Assembly: GCA_018398585.1 (NCBI GenBank)
Contig: JAGTTD010000020.1
Coordinates: forward strand, 22,416,350 to 22,480,349
Reading direction: 5' to 3'
DNA length: 64,000 nt
Source: Simmondsia chinensis
Lineage: Eukaryota > Streptophyta > Magnoliopsida > Caryophyllales > Simmondsiaceae
Part shown: positions 1-11,136 of the stretch, one piece after another
Position numbering within the stretch: the first letter of the stretch is position 1
Layout: every line of letters starts with the position of its first letter
The notes under the pieces: model-generated
What the model was told of the DNA's origin: nothing
What the model saw: the letters and a program-made list of their open reading frames with translations, nothing else
The model's database searches: none
Made by a program: the position numbers and the translations under genes

Positions 1-981
1 ATCCATGGAGGAGTGAGCGTGAATGCGAGATAGAGCAGCCTCTTCATCTAACAGTGCAGTCTTGAGTTGTTCGAAGGGGAGATCACGAGGCGACTGACGG
101 GTGAACGTGTTGAAGGCGGCATACTCCAAAGGGAGATTGAAGAGTGCGTAGTGGAGGAGCTCACGGCTAGGGATCGGTGAGTCTATGGCTGCCAGGTCAT
201 CGGCTATAGTTTTGAGTTCGGTTAGATAGGCGGTCATGGATTTATTTTCTTTACGTAAAGTGACAAGTTGAGAGCGAAGGTCAATTTCCTTAGCAAGGGA
301 ATGGTCATGAAAGCGTTTGGTTAGGGCATTCCACATGTTTCGGGATGTGGGGTGATGAATGCCATCATTTAGGATCGGGCGAGCCAGAGAGGCAGACAAA
401 CATGCCCTAATGCTTTGATCTATGCAGGACCATGTTATAGCGTCAGGGTTGGAGATATATTGGCCTGTGGGTGTTGGAATTTGGTTGGGTGGACAAGGGT
501 TTAAGCCATCGACGAAACCTATATGTCGGTGGGCACGGAGAATCATAGAGACTTGTTCCCGCCATGTGCTATATTCGGTGGGGGTTTCTAGTTTAATAGT
601 AACTAGGCTTGTAATAGAGGAGGGGAGAAGAGGATTCACATGGGGCGGGAGGGGAGGAGTCGAGAGGGACGACGTACCGGCCATGAGGGGCGATGAATAA
701 TTGGAAAAATTGAAAGAGAGTAGGGGGAGACCAATATTATACTCGGAGGAAAGAGCACCGATATTGGCGGATGACATAGCCGGATTTGCTTGTGAGGAGT
801 CGAGAGAGGGGAGCGAGAACCCATGGGTGAACTCGGAAGAGAGGGAGGCCGACGTAGGCATGGCCGGCATCGGTGGTTGGACGAGGGAGGACAGTGGTTG
901 AGCGACCACAACGGGTGCCAATGACAAGAGGGGGAAGACATCGGCATTGGAGAGAGAGGGAGAGGAAGAGAGAGCAGCCAT
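1..981 (-). CDS. Copia Gag polyprotein, N-terminal part, open to the window edge
   Basis: A reading frame starts at the ATG at 981-979 and stays open for 327 codons to base 1, so it is cut by the window and not by a stop. The first ~110 residues are Ser/Pro/Leu-rich and low in complexity. The conserved copia Gag core follows: a TEYSTWREQV motif near residue 130, then IGFVDG, then MWNALTKRFHDHS and LRKENKSMTAYLTELK near residues 220-250. This is the usual UBN2/Retrotran_gag arrangement, which forms the virus-like particle in the cytoplasm. The zinc knuckle and protease would lie further left. The absence of stops over almost 1 kb marks this as one of the least damaged retrotransposon frames in the window. 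The start is placed at the first in-frame ATG after the leader. Confidence 0.85.
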   Translation of the reverse strand, partial: MAALSSSPSLSNADVFPLLSLAPVVVAQPLSSLVQPPMPAMPTSASLSSEFTHGFSLPSLDSSQANPAMSSANIGALSSEYNIGLPLLSFNFSNYSSPLMAGTSSLSTPPLPPHVNPLLPSSITSLVTIKLETPTEYSTWREQVSMILRAHRHIGFVDGLNPCPPNQIPTPTGQYISNPDAITWSCIDQSIRACLSASLARPILNDGIHHPTSRNMWNALTKRFHDHSLAKEIDLRSQLVTLRKENKSMTAYLTELKTIADDLAAIDSPIPSRELLHYALFNLPLEYAAFNTFTRQSPRDLPFEQLKTALLDEEAALSRIHAHSSMD

Positions 982-1118
982 AGCTTCATCGGTTTAGCGA
1001 TCGAAGACCACCACTCGAGCGGCGGAGGGGGGGAGGAGGAGGCGGCGGCGGCGTTGCACGGTCAAGGGTTAGGGTTTCTTGAGAAGGAGAGGGATTAGTT
1101 TTGTTTAGGGTTTGGTAT

Positions 1119-1130
1119 GCTCTGATACCA
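1119..1130 (-). other. Primer binding site for initiator-Met tRNA
   Basis: The minus strand reads TGGTATCAGAGC directly next to the CA end of the LTR. This is the standard plant copia PBS, matching the 3' end of initiator methionine tRNA. Confidence 0.9.
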
Positions 1131-1266
1131 TGTGAGAATATGAGTTAGTGAGCATATCCAATAGGGTTGCTGAGGCATATATTTACAGAGAGACCCAACA
1201 GGGGGAAAGAACAAAAGAGCCCTTAGGGGACAATAAATATAAATACGAATAGAATGTAATATAACA
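1131..1266 (-). repeat. 5' LTR, 136 bp
   Basis: On the minus strand the segment starts TGTTATATTAC and ends TATTCTCACA directly before the PBS, giving TG...CA ends. A length of 136 bp is short for copia. The right flank reads CTAAT; its partner target duplication lies outside the window. Confidence 0.8.
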
Positions 1267-1313
1267 CTAATAATGAGTAACCCATGGCGACCCAAAATAC
1301 TTTAAAATTTAGT

Positions 1314-2079
1314 CTCCGTTTGTTTAGGGGGAAAGCCATATTCTAGGAAGTAGTATTCCTCTTTTCCGTTGTTTGGCACAAGATTGGTAACGGAAAAGGC
1401 TTTCCCAAAGGAAAAAACTTTTCCTTCAAATGGGAAAAAATGACTACCCTTTTAAAAGAGGGGGAGCCATTATTCTGAGTGATCTAGAAATATGATTCTG
1501 ACAATATATAAGTATTCTCATTAGATTTTTCCTAAAAAATGCTAACACGGCATATGATTTCGGTCATATTTAGGTAGTTTTTACATCAATATGCAATGAA
1601 CTTTTTATCATAATTTGCTAAAACATTGATATGACTTGTAAATATTATCGTAATTATATATTATATTAGCACTTTTATATTTGGTTAGATTCTTACAAAA
1701 ATTCATCAAATTTTGATGTTTGATACCCAAGCGATAAAATATTTAACTTCAGAGTACGTCATTATCTACATTGAAATGTCATGATATGTAATAAATGCTC
1801 AAATCTCAGGGTATCTCAATAATAATTCTACAACCACACAGAGTCTAAATAATTTTTAATATATTGTATTGCTACTTAAATTGTCCTATAATTAGGTATA
1901 AGATAATTGGTAAAAGATAATTTCTTTAAAACAAGTAAGGCATATCGAAATGTGAAAACATATTTTCCGTTGAAACAAACAACAGAAAACCTCAACGGGA
2001 ATATCACTTTTCATGGAAAACCTTTTCCAAAGGAAAATATTTTCCGTGGGAAAAGTACTTCCGTTGAAACAAACGGAGC
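1314..2079. mobile_element. Non-autonomous TIR element (CTCCGTTTGTTT type)
   Basis: The left end CTCCGTTTGTTT is mirrored at the right end (AAACAAACGGAG). The arms share further similarity around ACGGAAAA and CCTTTTCC blocks for about 100 bp. TTTAGT flanks both sides (1308-1313, 2080-2085) and is a likely target duplication. The interior is AT-rich with no coding sequence; a 68-residue ORF at 1907-2113 is only arm sequence. Confidence 0.65.
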
Positions 2080-2109
2080 TTTAGTTCCTTCAAGATCCAC
2101 TTGTTTAGG

Positions 2110-3060
2110 TTAACCTCCAATTTGTTTTTTGTATTATTCAAACTAATGGTCTCTTTACTATGTCCATTGTAACAATTTAGTCCATTTTATTTTTAGAAAA
2201 ATTATCACTTAGGTACCATAAGGTTTGACCATTTATCACTCAGATACCCTTATGTTCAATTTATAAATGGGTAGTATTTTCTCACTTAGGTACCCTGTGT
2301 TGGAATTTGATGAATTTTTATGGGAGTCACATCAATGTTATACAACAGATACTAATATAGTGCATGATTATAATAATATATACAGATCATGTCAATATTT
2401 TTAGTAAAAATTTAATGAATTGCAAAAAAAAAAAATTCAATAAACTTGGGTTCAAACTATCTATATATTGTTAGAATCATGCCTTATATCACCTACTATT
2501 GTTAAAAAATTCTTTAAAATCTAATGAATATACTTATATATTGTCGGAATCATGTTTTATTTTAACATTTTTTTACAAAAATCAAATTTTGGAAAAATGT
2601 TACCTAATTGATAAAATTTTAAAACTTCAGGGAATCTAAGTGATAAAATTTTTAAACATCAAGGTACCCCGTTGCATATTTTGAAACGGCAAGGTGCCTG
2701 TATGATAAATAATCAAATCTCAGGATACCTAAGTGATAGTTTCCCGTATGTTTAATTAGGTCAATTTAGTTGATAACAATTTTCATTGTATTAATTTAGT
2801 CTTTTAATCAAACTAAAATTAAGTTGACATAAACTTAGACAACACTATCATGTTAGACGCAAGTAACTTATTACAAACGCACTCGTTCACGCAATTAAAA
2901 CCAATCCCTGACCAAAGCATTGAAAATTGCATCATCAAATTAACCTATATTTTACTCAAGGATCAAATTAGCACCATGTTCGTACTCGAACTAAATTGAT
3001 ATAATCAGAGTACATGGACTAAATCAATACAATGAACAAAATAAATAAACCCCTAATGTA
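2110..3060. mobile_element. Diverged M1-family MITE with a nested second MITE (~2198-2743)
   Basis: The outer parts (2130-2197, 2744-3060) carry the M1 signature of repeated 'caatttagtcc' and 'gatgcaagtaacttactacaaa'-like text seen at 18.5, 19.5, 36.9 and 53.5 kb. The inner part has inverted ends reading TATCACTTAGGTACC on the left and, inverted on the right, TATCACTTAGGTATCC. No coding sequence. Confidence 0.5.
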
Positions 3061-3084
3061 ACTCTTCTTTTAATGAGATTGCAT

Positions 3085-3255
3085 TAATATTAGGTTCGGT
3101 CCATTGGGTTTAATGGGTTGACCCATAGTAACCCATAAAACCCATGGGTAAATTTAACTCTACCCAACAAGAACCAAAAAAATTTTAAACCCAACCCAAA
3201 TAAAATGGGTTGGGCGGGTATTGGGTTTACCCATACCCATGAACACCCTAATCGC
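3085..3255. mobile_element. hAT-like MITE fragment rich in GGGTTTA/TGGGTT repeats
   Basis: It is built from degenerate copies of 'cccatgggtaaa' and 'ttgggttt', and its right end reads CCCATGAACACCCTAA, the inverse of the TTAGGGTGTTCATGGG end common to plant hAT-like MITEs. Boundaries are uncertain. Confidence 0.4.
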
Positions 3256-3329
3256 ACGGGAAAAACCTAGTTAAAATTATTTATGCGAGGGATTAAACTC
3301 ATTGTCTCTCATTCAGATTTAAGATCTAC

Positions 3330-4567
3330 CTTATCAAGACTCAAACATGACTTATTCTAAACACATTAAATCTCATAATTTAATTTGAGATTGACTCGGT
3401 TGAATTGGTTAAGTTTCGGCTGCCACCTAACCTCAGCTTTACATAGCGAAATGAGCCTTGCACATGAAGGAAAATATGTTGAACATAAATATTTCCCTGG
3501 TGCCATTTTTTCCGTGTTACAGTAAAGTGTGCCATTTTCGTAAATATTTTTCCAACTATGCCATTTCGGTAAATTTTTTTGCCAAAAGTGCCATTTTGGT
3601 AAATTATTCTGTATTTGTATTAGTAATTTTCTTATATTTTATTTATTTATTTTATATATTGTATTTAGTTTTATATTTCTAAGTGTTAATTACTAGTAAC
3701 TCCCACTCCCCTCATTTTCTTTCATTATGGCCGGTTATGGACAATCTAGTTTTTATACATTAGCTTAGGATTCTTTTGTAAGAAGATAGACCTTTTGTAT
3801 TCTACTCTTGCATTATAAATAGGTCGTAAATTGATTAACGAAAATCATCCAAGTGCTTGGATCAAAAGAAATATTTACCCAAGTCTCATTCTATTTTGTT
3901 GGTTCTTGTCTTTATTTAATTAAGATGTTCTTAAGTTATTTTATTTTGTGTTTTGTCTAAAGTTTTATTCAAGATGTTCTTGAATTATTTTATTTTCGAT
4001 TTTATATTTTTAAATAAATAGGACAAAGAAATTTTAGCTATTATTGATTTTCCCTATCGGGTAAGGGAGTGCGCTCACAGAGCTCTCAACGGAGTCGTTT
4101 AGGTTCTTGAATTCCATCTCTAGTTAAAGGTTTCAATTCGAAAATTAGATCAAAATGTATCCGAAGACTAGTAGAATACAAAAAAGTAACAAGAGAAGCA
4201 CACAGCTCGACTCGACTTAAGCGGAATATTGGTAAGTGAGAAACCCTTGTTAGACTTTTGTGTTTTTGCCAAATAGGTTAAATATGTGAAATAACAAAGC
4301 ATTCTTGCTAATTGGTTAAATATGTGAAAGATAGTAGGTGAGTGAGAATGCACCATTATTATTAGACTAACAAGCGATATTTTATCGGGTTTTAGTTCAA
4401 ATCTACAATATTTGTTTATATGACGTTTATATCCTAAAATCTACCGATTATATACAAAGTAATCCACTAGATTTACATATTAATCTCTTATTTCTCACAA
4501 TTCCACTGTGAGTTTCTTACTGTACTCGCATTGTGCTGCCCTTAATCAAAAAAGAGGTAGCGACAGT
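3330..4567 (+). repeat. P1, left part (duplicate of P2 at 32.3 kb)
   Basis: This sequence matches 32280-32945, for example around CTCAACGGAGTCGTT, CAGCTCGACTCGACTTAAG and GTGTTTTTGCCAAATAGGTT. P1 resumes after the LINE at 14081 and again at about 18331-18395. Its own nature is unknown and no convincing gene is visible in it. The solo LTR at 3477-4015 is an insertion that P2 lacks. Confidence 0.7.
3477..4015 (+). mobile_element. Solo LTR (copia-like)
   Basis: It starts TGTTGAAC and is flanked by AAATA on both sides (3472-3476, 4016-4020). P2 at ~32410-32445 runs straight through the equivalent position without it, an empty site. The 3' portion (about 3860-4012) is closely similar to the 3' end of the solo LTR at 28025-29310. 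No internal domain is left, consistent with LTR-LTR recombination. Confidence 0.7.
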
Positions 4568-4888
4568 ATAGTTTTAAAAAAGCAACGGTGCTCTCCGTAC
4601 AAGGCGATTTAAACTACGCCACGCACCACCTCGCATCAGCCGCACGTGACGGCGCGTCCGAAGGCCACGACGGGAGCTGTTCGCCATTTTCGAACCACCG
4701 GCCCTCGACCTACTCAGTGGTGCTATCAATTGTATGTTACAGCTACTAAAAGCAAGGCTCGTGCTTCCTTCACCTCCGCTTTTTCACCACTTGTTCGTCA
4801 TCCGGACCTCTGGCCCACGACGGGAGCTGTGCGCCATTTTCGAACCTCCCTGGTGGCTTCGTTCCGGAAAACGTGTATAGAGGTAAGG

Positions 4889-6486
4889 ATGAATAATTTA
4901 TTTGTTGATTTCCTTCCATGGTGCATGGATAATATTTGGTTACGTCAGCTATTTAGATGTTTTGGGGAAATTACAAACACCTACGTATCTCGAAGAAGTA
5001 GATGGAATTGTAATTTCCTCTTTGGCTTTGTAAGATTTAGGGATAGACAGGCGGCAGAGAGAGCTATTGAGGAAATGAATGGGATGATGATAAAAGATAA
5101 TAGATTACTTGTCAAGTTTGCTAGGTTTGACCAGAAGGGGAGTGGAGATAAACGTGGCGTAGGTACGAAGGATCAGAGGAAGGAAATCAACACGAACCGG
5201 GGTGGTGATGAAGAAAGGGGCAGGTTACACGGAAATTTGAGCTGCAAAAATCAGTGTATAGATCTGAAAACCATTCATGGAGAAACCAATGAAGAGAGAA
5301 AGGAGAAATTACTAAGAAGCATTGTAGGGGAAGCAGTTATTGACATTGAAGTGAGTTTGCTCAGAAAGAGTATTGAGGATGATAGTGGCCTTGAGTGTGC
5401 CGTACAACATATGGGTGGGACCTCATTTCTAATCACGTTCGAGTCTGTTGAGGTTAGGGATTGGGTGTTGATGAACAACCAAGGATGGATTAATAGATGG
5501 TCCATGAAAGTGAAGAAATGGTCTGAGTTTGACCAAAGTCTTAAAAGAAAGGCTTGGTTATTGTGTTACGGAGTGCCGTTGCATGCGTGGAATTCTGATA
5601 ATTTTATTGAAATTGGGAAGAGCTGGGGTAGGGTGCTTGTGGTGGATACGAGATGTAATGGGAACGATTCATTAGAAGTGGGTAAGATCTTAGTTGAGAC
5701 TGTGGTACCCCATCGTATTGCTGAGAAGGCTAGCTTTGTTGTGGGCCAAGGCAAACATGTAATCCACATCATCGAAGGAGGTCGGGTTTTAACGGAAGAC
5801 TACATTAAGTGCAGTACCGAAACCCAGGCTAAATCGAAGAATGTCCCTTCTAATACTACGAAAGAGGCTGAAGGGGCTGTCGAGGAAGGAAATGATGGTG
5901 AAAACATGGACCGTAGCAATGATGAAGATTTTGTGGATGCCCAGCCTAAGGTTTGAAGGACAAGGAGGGTACTAGTAAGGATAGATTACCTTTACCATCC
6001 TTGGATTTGGAGAACGTGGATCATTGGTCAGCCTTGAACGATATTTATAAGACGGGTCACAACCGAAGCTCGGAGGGGAACAAAGAAATGGAGGATGGTG
6101 GCTCCCAGGCATGCCCAGAGGAGGAATTCCCACCAGGCTTCGTGAACCTATTTAATGTGCAAGTTAGTGTGGAAACTGGCTTGAGGAAGACTGTATCAAG
6201 GCCAAAAGGAAGAAACAAAGGGGAGAAGAAGATATCTGAAAAAGTGAGGGAACCTGCTTGTTCAATATCATCAAGCGATTTTACTGAATCGAAATCAAAT
6301 CAGGATTATACAAGATCGGTAGACAAGGAGGCTGCGAAGATTTGTAAGACGGCGAACATTTTGGGGCTACGATGGAAAGACATGCATGACACTGTGGTAG
6401 AAAAACTATTGAAAAATGCTAAGGGGATTAAAAGGGTGGTTAAAAGAAGCAAGAAGATAAAAGACAAAGGAAAAACTAAGATATAG
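4889..6486 (+). pseudogene. LINE ORF1 protein (RRM + DUF4283-like), one frameshift
   Basis: The ATG at 4889 opens an RNA-recognition motif with RNP2-like LFVDFLP and RNP1-like FGFVRFRD (about residues 4-85). A charged linker follows, then a DUF4283-like domain (about 5290-5780) containing FESVEVRDWVL, WSMKVKKWSEFD and RKAWLLCYGVPLHAWN. The tail is acidic then Lys-rich, with EEFPPGF and the closing ILGLRW...VVEKLL motif typical of plant L1 ORF1. ORF1 proteins bind LINE RNA and act as chaperones in the RNP. No CCHC zinc knuckle is visible. One G is missing near 5950 compared with copy A2, which ends the first frame at 5956; the second frame runs 5953-6486. The frame is also open upstream to 4646, but the ATG at the RRM is the better start. 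Confidence 0.8.
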
Positions 6487-6955
6487 AGAGTTCCAAGGCA
6501 GCTTGGGTGTGGTAGCGTTAAGAGCTTTGGGTCATTTTGGGTGTTTTTTGGTGCCTTTTAATCCCTGTGGTTGTGCTTGGGTGGTTGGTTTGGTGCTTGT
6601 TTCTTGTGGTGGAGGGTTGGGAGCTCTTTTGTCAGCCTTTCTTTGCGTGTCCTTTGCTCGTGTTTGGCCGGGTGTTGAGGTGTTGTAGTCTGTTGGTGTC
6701 CATTGGCCTGATTGCCTTTGGCGTCCTATGCTCTGTTTTGCTGGGCTGGTGTTGCTTTCTTCTCGTCTTTTCAGTTGAGGTGCTTTGGCGTGTGTTGGTT
6801 TGCTTGTCATTTTTGTGGTGGTGCGCTCTCGCTGGCTGTTCGTGTGGGGTGTTTGCCTTTGCTCTCTTCTCCATGCCTCCTTGTGCCAGTGCTGTGTTTG
6901 TTTAGTTCTTTTGTAGGTCGCGTGGTCTGCTAGGAAGTCGGTTTGGTGCCTTTGT
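6487..6955 (+). other. LINE A1 3' UTR (G/T-rich)
   Basis: It is strongly biased towards G and T on the plus strand, with no ORF2-like sequence. Several overlapping open frames here on both strands are composition artefacts. The same segment follows ORF1 in copy A2. Confidence 0.7.
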
Positions 6956-7145
6956 AATTCTCGGCACTTTTTTTTGCAATTCTCGGCTAAAAAAAGCGTC
7001 GAGAATTCCATTATCGGCGCTAACGACAAGCGCCGAGAAAACAAACGTCGAGAATAAAAGCGCCGAGAACCTCGGCGTTTAAAAGCGCCGAGAATATCGG
7101 GGTATAAAAGCGCCGAGGTTCTCGGCGTTTAAAAGTGCCGAGATT
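6956..7145. repeat. CACTA subterminal repeat array
   Basis: About ten direct and inverted copies of AAAGCGCCGAGAA/TTCTCGGCGTTT lie within 190 bp. In En/Spm elements such subterminal repeats bind the element-encoded TNPA-type protein. Confidence 0.8.
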
Positions 7146-7779
7146 TTTTAATTTTTTTTAAATATCCAATTTTCTCCTCTCATCATGGACATTTAACAAA
7201 CAGTCTGTGTTGTCAATTTATTTGTACATATTTTCCACACACACACACACACACATATTTATATATATATATATAATTACTTAATAAAAAAATATCATCT
7301 AATACGATAAATTTTTCATAAAACTCCGAATTCAACAATCAAAATATTACAGCATTGGCAATGTATCTTGATAGTTCAATACAAAATTTGAGATTTTTTC
7401 CACTTCAAATATCAACATAATTAATCTAATATCAACCAAAATAAAAAAAGGAAAATACAATGCTAACTTAGTCAAGTACATTCTTCACAAATATATATCA
7501 ATCAACCGAATGGGCTTGGCGTGCTTGGAGATGCAGAAAAATTTGAGGGGTCACGATCACCTGATCCCGATTCATCTCTATCCTGTATAGACAACACAAT
7601 AATAACATTACTTATGTACAAAATTTTGCTTCACACGGTAAATTCATGTAGTTTCCCAAAAGTACCAACCCCAATGCCGCCTTTTGTCTAGATCATTCAC
7701 ATCATCAATTTTATTATTTACAAAGGATTAGAAAGGCAATTATTTGCATTATAGTACAAACAAATATAAATTAAATAGA
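7146..7779. other. AT-rich non-coding CACTA interior
   Basis: It holds a (CA)n tract at about 7236-7253 followed by (TA)n. The rest, on the minus strand, is likely the 3' end of the TNPA-like gene. No further gene is seen. Confidence 0.5.
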
Positions 7780-9713
7780 TTATCTTACCAGATCAGCAAC
7801 CGCAGTAATAATTGCTCGACTTTTTGCTATCATTTCATTTGATGCTTGGCCAAAAGAAACAACATCATAGATGGGTAGGAGCCTTCGCATTTGCTGCTTT
7901 ACATTGGCCAATTCTATTTTCATATTTTGCAATTCGAAATGATCACCAGTACGGTCGAGTCCCCTTTTCTTTAGTTCACCCCTGACTCCGTATATAGCAC
8001 TCCTCTTCATGCCAAATCCATAGCCTACTGCTCGATAGCCCGGATTTTTCTGTTCATACATTAGCTCGGTAAATACTTCCTCCTCGATTTCTGATCGAGG
8101 TCTGGAAGAAGATGCAACTTGAGCCTCGACTATTTCTCTAGTTGTATCCTACAAAGAAGAGAAAAAGACATTAAATACATTTAAATTAAAAAAAATGTGA
8201 GATAATAATAAAACCCACCATAAATTCTTGCGAAACAGTGTTCTAAAAAAAGCCACCACTTTTCCTGGTATGTGTTTCCTGGTAAAACTCTATACTGGTG
8301 GGCTTCCTCCCTTTGTCAATTTCCTACAATCAACACGTCAACATAAGTCTCAACTAATTTAACAGGTAGATAGAAATAATACACTAAACATATACTGAAA
8401 TCCTTACAAAACTATCTCTTTTATTTGCAAAACTTCTTGAACCAGTCGTGTGAAACTGATTCTGCTTGGCATGCGCTTCTTTACCGCATTTACTCTTCTC
8501 CTGACATTGGAAATCAACATCAATCCAAGAAAAACTTTACATTCATAATCAATATCAATCTGCTTCCCACTTTTTAACCAATCAAAAATTACTTAAAAAG
8601 AAATTGTTTTACCTTGCCTTGTGGAGAAAACCAAAAATGTACCAAATTTATCCATTGGTCACGATTAACTCCTTGGTGGCACTGTTGCAATAACTTCGGC
8701 CTCAGTTTTGTTCTCTTGGCAATACGCTGCTTTCAAACTAGTCTTGTAACCCCGCCACATTTTGCCAAGATGTTATAGTATTGATTTATCAATCAATAAA
8801 TCATCAGGTATTGAAAATTTTTCCTAAAACATAAAATTCAACAATAATGTCACAAAAAGGCAAGGAAATAGTAAGAAGACATAAAGCAATCGTTGTACTA
8901 GTAAGAAAGCAATCACATTTCAGTGCTATATCCACTCTAGCAGGTCCTTACTGTAACCTAAATAATACATTGTCTACATTTCACTCGAGTAGTAAAATTT
9001 GTGTCACTAACCTATTGCCAATTATACTATTGAATTAAATTAACACAATTAAGAGTATAAAACCTTAATTAATATAATGATAAAGTTCAAAAACTTCAGA
9101 CATACATATTATATTATATATATAAAGTAAACTTCAGACATAAATAATACTTACTCCAATAACCTCAATAGCTTCTGCTTTGTATTGGTCATTCATCGTA
9201 TGCCAATCTTTTACTCCGAGTGGACAAAACCGTCCCGTTTTTGCAACCTCTCCAATAAACCGGACCAACAAATCGCCACCCTTTCTAATTAGTTGGCGTA
9301 GGTCATTGAACCGCACAATGACTCTTATACCTTGAGGAAGATGCCATAATTCCTTAATCGGTATCGTCCTTACGGTACTTAAGTTACCTTGGCCATCTAT
9401 TAACCATTAAGATATACCATTACTTTTCTAATCGATTGAAAAATTATTACCATAATTAATGCTATTCATATGTAAATTTAATGCTATAAAATTGAAAACA
9501 TTTACCGATAAGTTGAAGTAGCTCCCTCTCATCAAATGGCACGTCAATGGACCAAACACCAACTGCCCTCACTGGTCCCTCTGCTTGAGATGTTGACGGT
9601 CTTGACCGATTGTCATCACCTCCTTCATGTTCCGGTGTTGGTGTTGACGACTGCACTGATTTGCTACTTCTAAAAAACCTCCTCATTGTGAATCCACGCT
9701 TTTCCAAAAACAA
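7780..9713 (-). pseudogene. TNPA/Ptta-type CACTA protein (Transposase_24-like), multi-exon
   Basis: Exon-like open pieces occur in order on the minus strand. 9713-9462 is Ser/Thr-rich and ends VPFDERELLQLIG. 9316-9134 contains GGDLLVRFIGEV and YKAEAIEVIG. About 8765-8640 has WRGYKTSLKAAY. About 8510-8420 has KCGKEAHAK and GSRSFANKR. About 8340-8225 has KGRKPTSIEFYQETH. 8150-7780 has EEEVFTELMYEQ, GYGFGMKRSAIYG and a final coiled-coil-like stretch. These are the hallmarks of the plant Transposase_24 (Ptta/En/Spm) family, proteins that bind the subterminal repeats during transposition. AT-rich spacers between the pieces look like introns. I did not confirm splice sites, and an in-frame stop near 8660 suggests decay. 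Confidence 0.7.
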
Positions 9714-9922
9714 AAGAATTAGTAGATGTATAATAGAACTTACAAAAATAAAATAAGAAGCAAATATGTTTCCTAAAACAAATAATCAATAATGACAAAC
9801 CAACATATTTGTAACATAACTTTGACTCCGTTGTACAAAATCTTGTAAAAAAAGAAAACTAACATACATGGACAAAATGAAACAACACGTAACATTATTT
9901 CACAACTCTTAAAAAACAAAGA

Positions 9923-10240
9923 TCAAATCTCGCCTAGATGATACAAGTCCCTAGGTTTAGTCTTAATGACATGATACCATCCCTTTTGCATCTCATCTTG
10001 AATATAGAAAACTTGCTTTGCTTGAGATGAGATGACAAATGGATCATCTTTCAAAAATTGACCTGTATGCATCAACTTAGAGAAGTTCACACAAGCACCA
10101 TCATTTCTAAATGTTCTTAAGCCCCTATTTATATCTACCCAATCACAACGAAAAATGACAACTTTATAACTCCCATAATAGTCTAGTTCATATATGTCTG
10201 TCAATTTGCCATAGTAAACTTGTCCATCAGTTACGACCAT
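9923..10240 (-). pseudogene. DUF4216 remnant: C-terminal piece of the CACTA TNP2 transposase
   Basis: A 105-residue open frame reads YYGKLTDIYELDYYGSYKV, then CDWVD, then VNFSKLMHTG, then VFYIQDEMQKGWYHVIKTK. This matches the DUF4216 domain found at the C-terminus of plant TNP2-type transposases. The catalytic Transposase_21 (tnp2) domain that should precede it is not present between here and the 5' terminus at 11136, so the element cannot make its own transposase. The piece lies directly upstream of the TNPA-like gene, the expected order. Confidence 0.75.
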
Positions 10241-10979
10241 GACCCCAGAATTTTGTGTCCTTATATAGCATTCACGATCTTGAGTTCCTTATAATCAATT
10301 TTAATCCTCTAATGTGAAGGTTCCATCTAAACAAGGGATATAGCAACAAAGTTTTATTTTTTCAAATTCAAAAATTATGAAATCGATATCTAATCTCCCT
10401 GACATTAACAAATTGAACTCACAAGCGCCACCAACACATAATTTTAAACATCACAAAAAGCACCGAGAATTTCGTCAAAACAACAATCTTTTGGATTAAA
10501 CAATTCGAAGGATGAGATGCAACGACAGAATCATTCGAACCATAGCATTAAGGATGCGCATGAAGCAGGGGAAAGTGTGAAACGGCGATAATACAAAACT
10601 ATAATACAACTACTTCAACCAACTCAAATGATATAACACTTGTAGAAAAATAAGCAGTCTAATAAAAATAAAAACTGAAACTAAGGCAAGGACATCACTT
10701 ACTAACAGCAAAGCAAGAGCAACTGTGAAATCGGAAGGTGAGGGTGAGAGACGAACGCTGGTGGCGACGATGAGAGGCGAACGCTGGCGGCGACGGTGAG
10801 AGGCGAACGCTGGCGGCGAGGGCTGGGCGGTGGAGACGACGCGATTGGAAATCGGAAGGTGAGGGTGAGAGACGAACATGGCGGTGAGGGTGAGAGACAA
10901 ATGGCGAGCTCGAGGTGAGAGTCGATTTTTCTCAGTGGTGGCGAGGGCTAGGGTTTGGGGGGTATTTATATCTGATAAT
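10241..10979 (-). other. CACTA 5' region with a GC-rich imperfect repeat
   Basis: 10730-10930 contains several imperfect copies of 'gaggcgaacgctggcggcga' and 'ggtgagggtgagagacgaac'. The 96-residue frame across it (10900-10610) is probably not a protein. The rest is non-coding. Confidence 0.5.
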
Positions 10980-11136
10980 AGTCTCGGCGCTTATGAAGGC
11001 CGAGATTTTTTGCATCGTTTAAAAGCGCCGATAATTTTCGACGCTTTGTCTCGATGCATTTAAGTGCCGAGATTTCTCGACATTTGCATAAACGCCGATA
11101 ATTATGCGCTGAGAATCACCCTTTTTTGTTGTAGTG

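Larger units (their letters stand above)
1..1266 (-). mobile_element. 5' part of a Ty1/copia LTR retrotransposon (Ale/Retrofit-like)
   Basis: The element reads right to left: LTR (1131-1266), primer binding site (1119-1130), leader, then gag open to the left edge. The short LTR and the gag type fit the Ale/Retrofit group of plant copia elements; the lineage name is inference. Everything after gag lies outside the window. Confidence 0.85.
4250..6955 (+). repeat. Tandem duplication block, copy 1
   Basis: It is colinear with 11137-13841 and nearly identical by eye, with scattered substitutions and a few 1-bp indels. It begins at the TTA that forms the CACTA target duplication and ends inside the 3' UTR of LINE A1, where the sequence jumps into CACTA interior sequence at 6956. 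Confidence 0.85.
4568..6955 (+). mobile_element. LINE A1: ORF1-only L1-type LINE, 3' end lost
   Basis: The left target duplication AAGAGGTAGCGACAGT is at 4552-4567. A short 5' region precedes an ORF1 at 4889-6486, then a G/T-rich 3' UTR. The last ~220 bp and the poly(A) present in copy A2 are missing because the duplication breakpoint falls at 6955. There is no ORF2. Confidence 0.8.
6956..11136 (-). mobile_element. Left-truncated, defective CACTA (En/Spm-like) transposon
   Basis: The right end at 11136 is, on the minus strand, CACTACAACAAAAAAGGG, the canonical CACTA terminus, next to the target base triplet TTA (11137-11139). Subterminal arrays of CTCGGCG/CGCCGAG motifs lie at both ends (6960-7145 and 10980-11125). 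The left CACTA terminus is absent: the element starts abruptly at 6956 where it joins the LINE A1 3' UTR. The remaining coding parts are on the minus strand. Confidence 0.9.

Noticed and set aside
422..989. Small ORFs on both strands over the copia gag
   Set aside because: The true gag frame on the minus strand is open throughout and carries the conserved motifs; the others are out-of-frame shadows.
4889..6486. Host RRM-domain splicing factor gene
   Set aside because: The downstream DUF4283-like domain, target duplications and poly(A) identify it as LINE ORF1.
6503..7044. Overlapping Cys/Phe/Val-rich and Lys/Thr/Gln-rich ORFs on both strands (also 13389-13819)
   Set aside because: They are shadows of G/T-biased LINE 3' UTR with no conserved domain.
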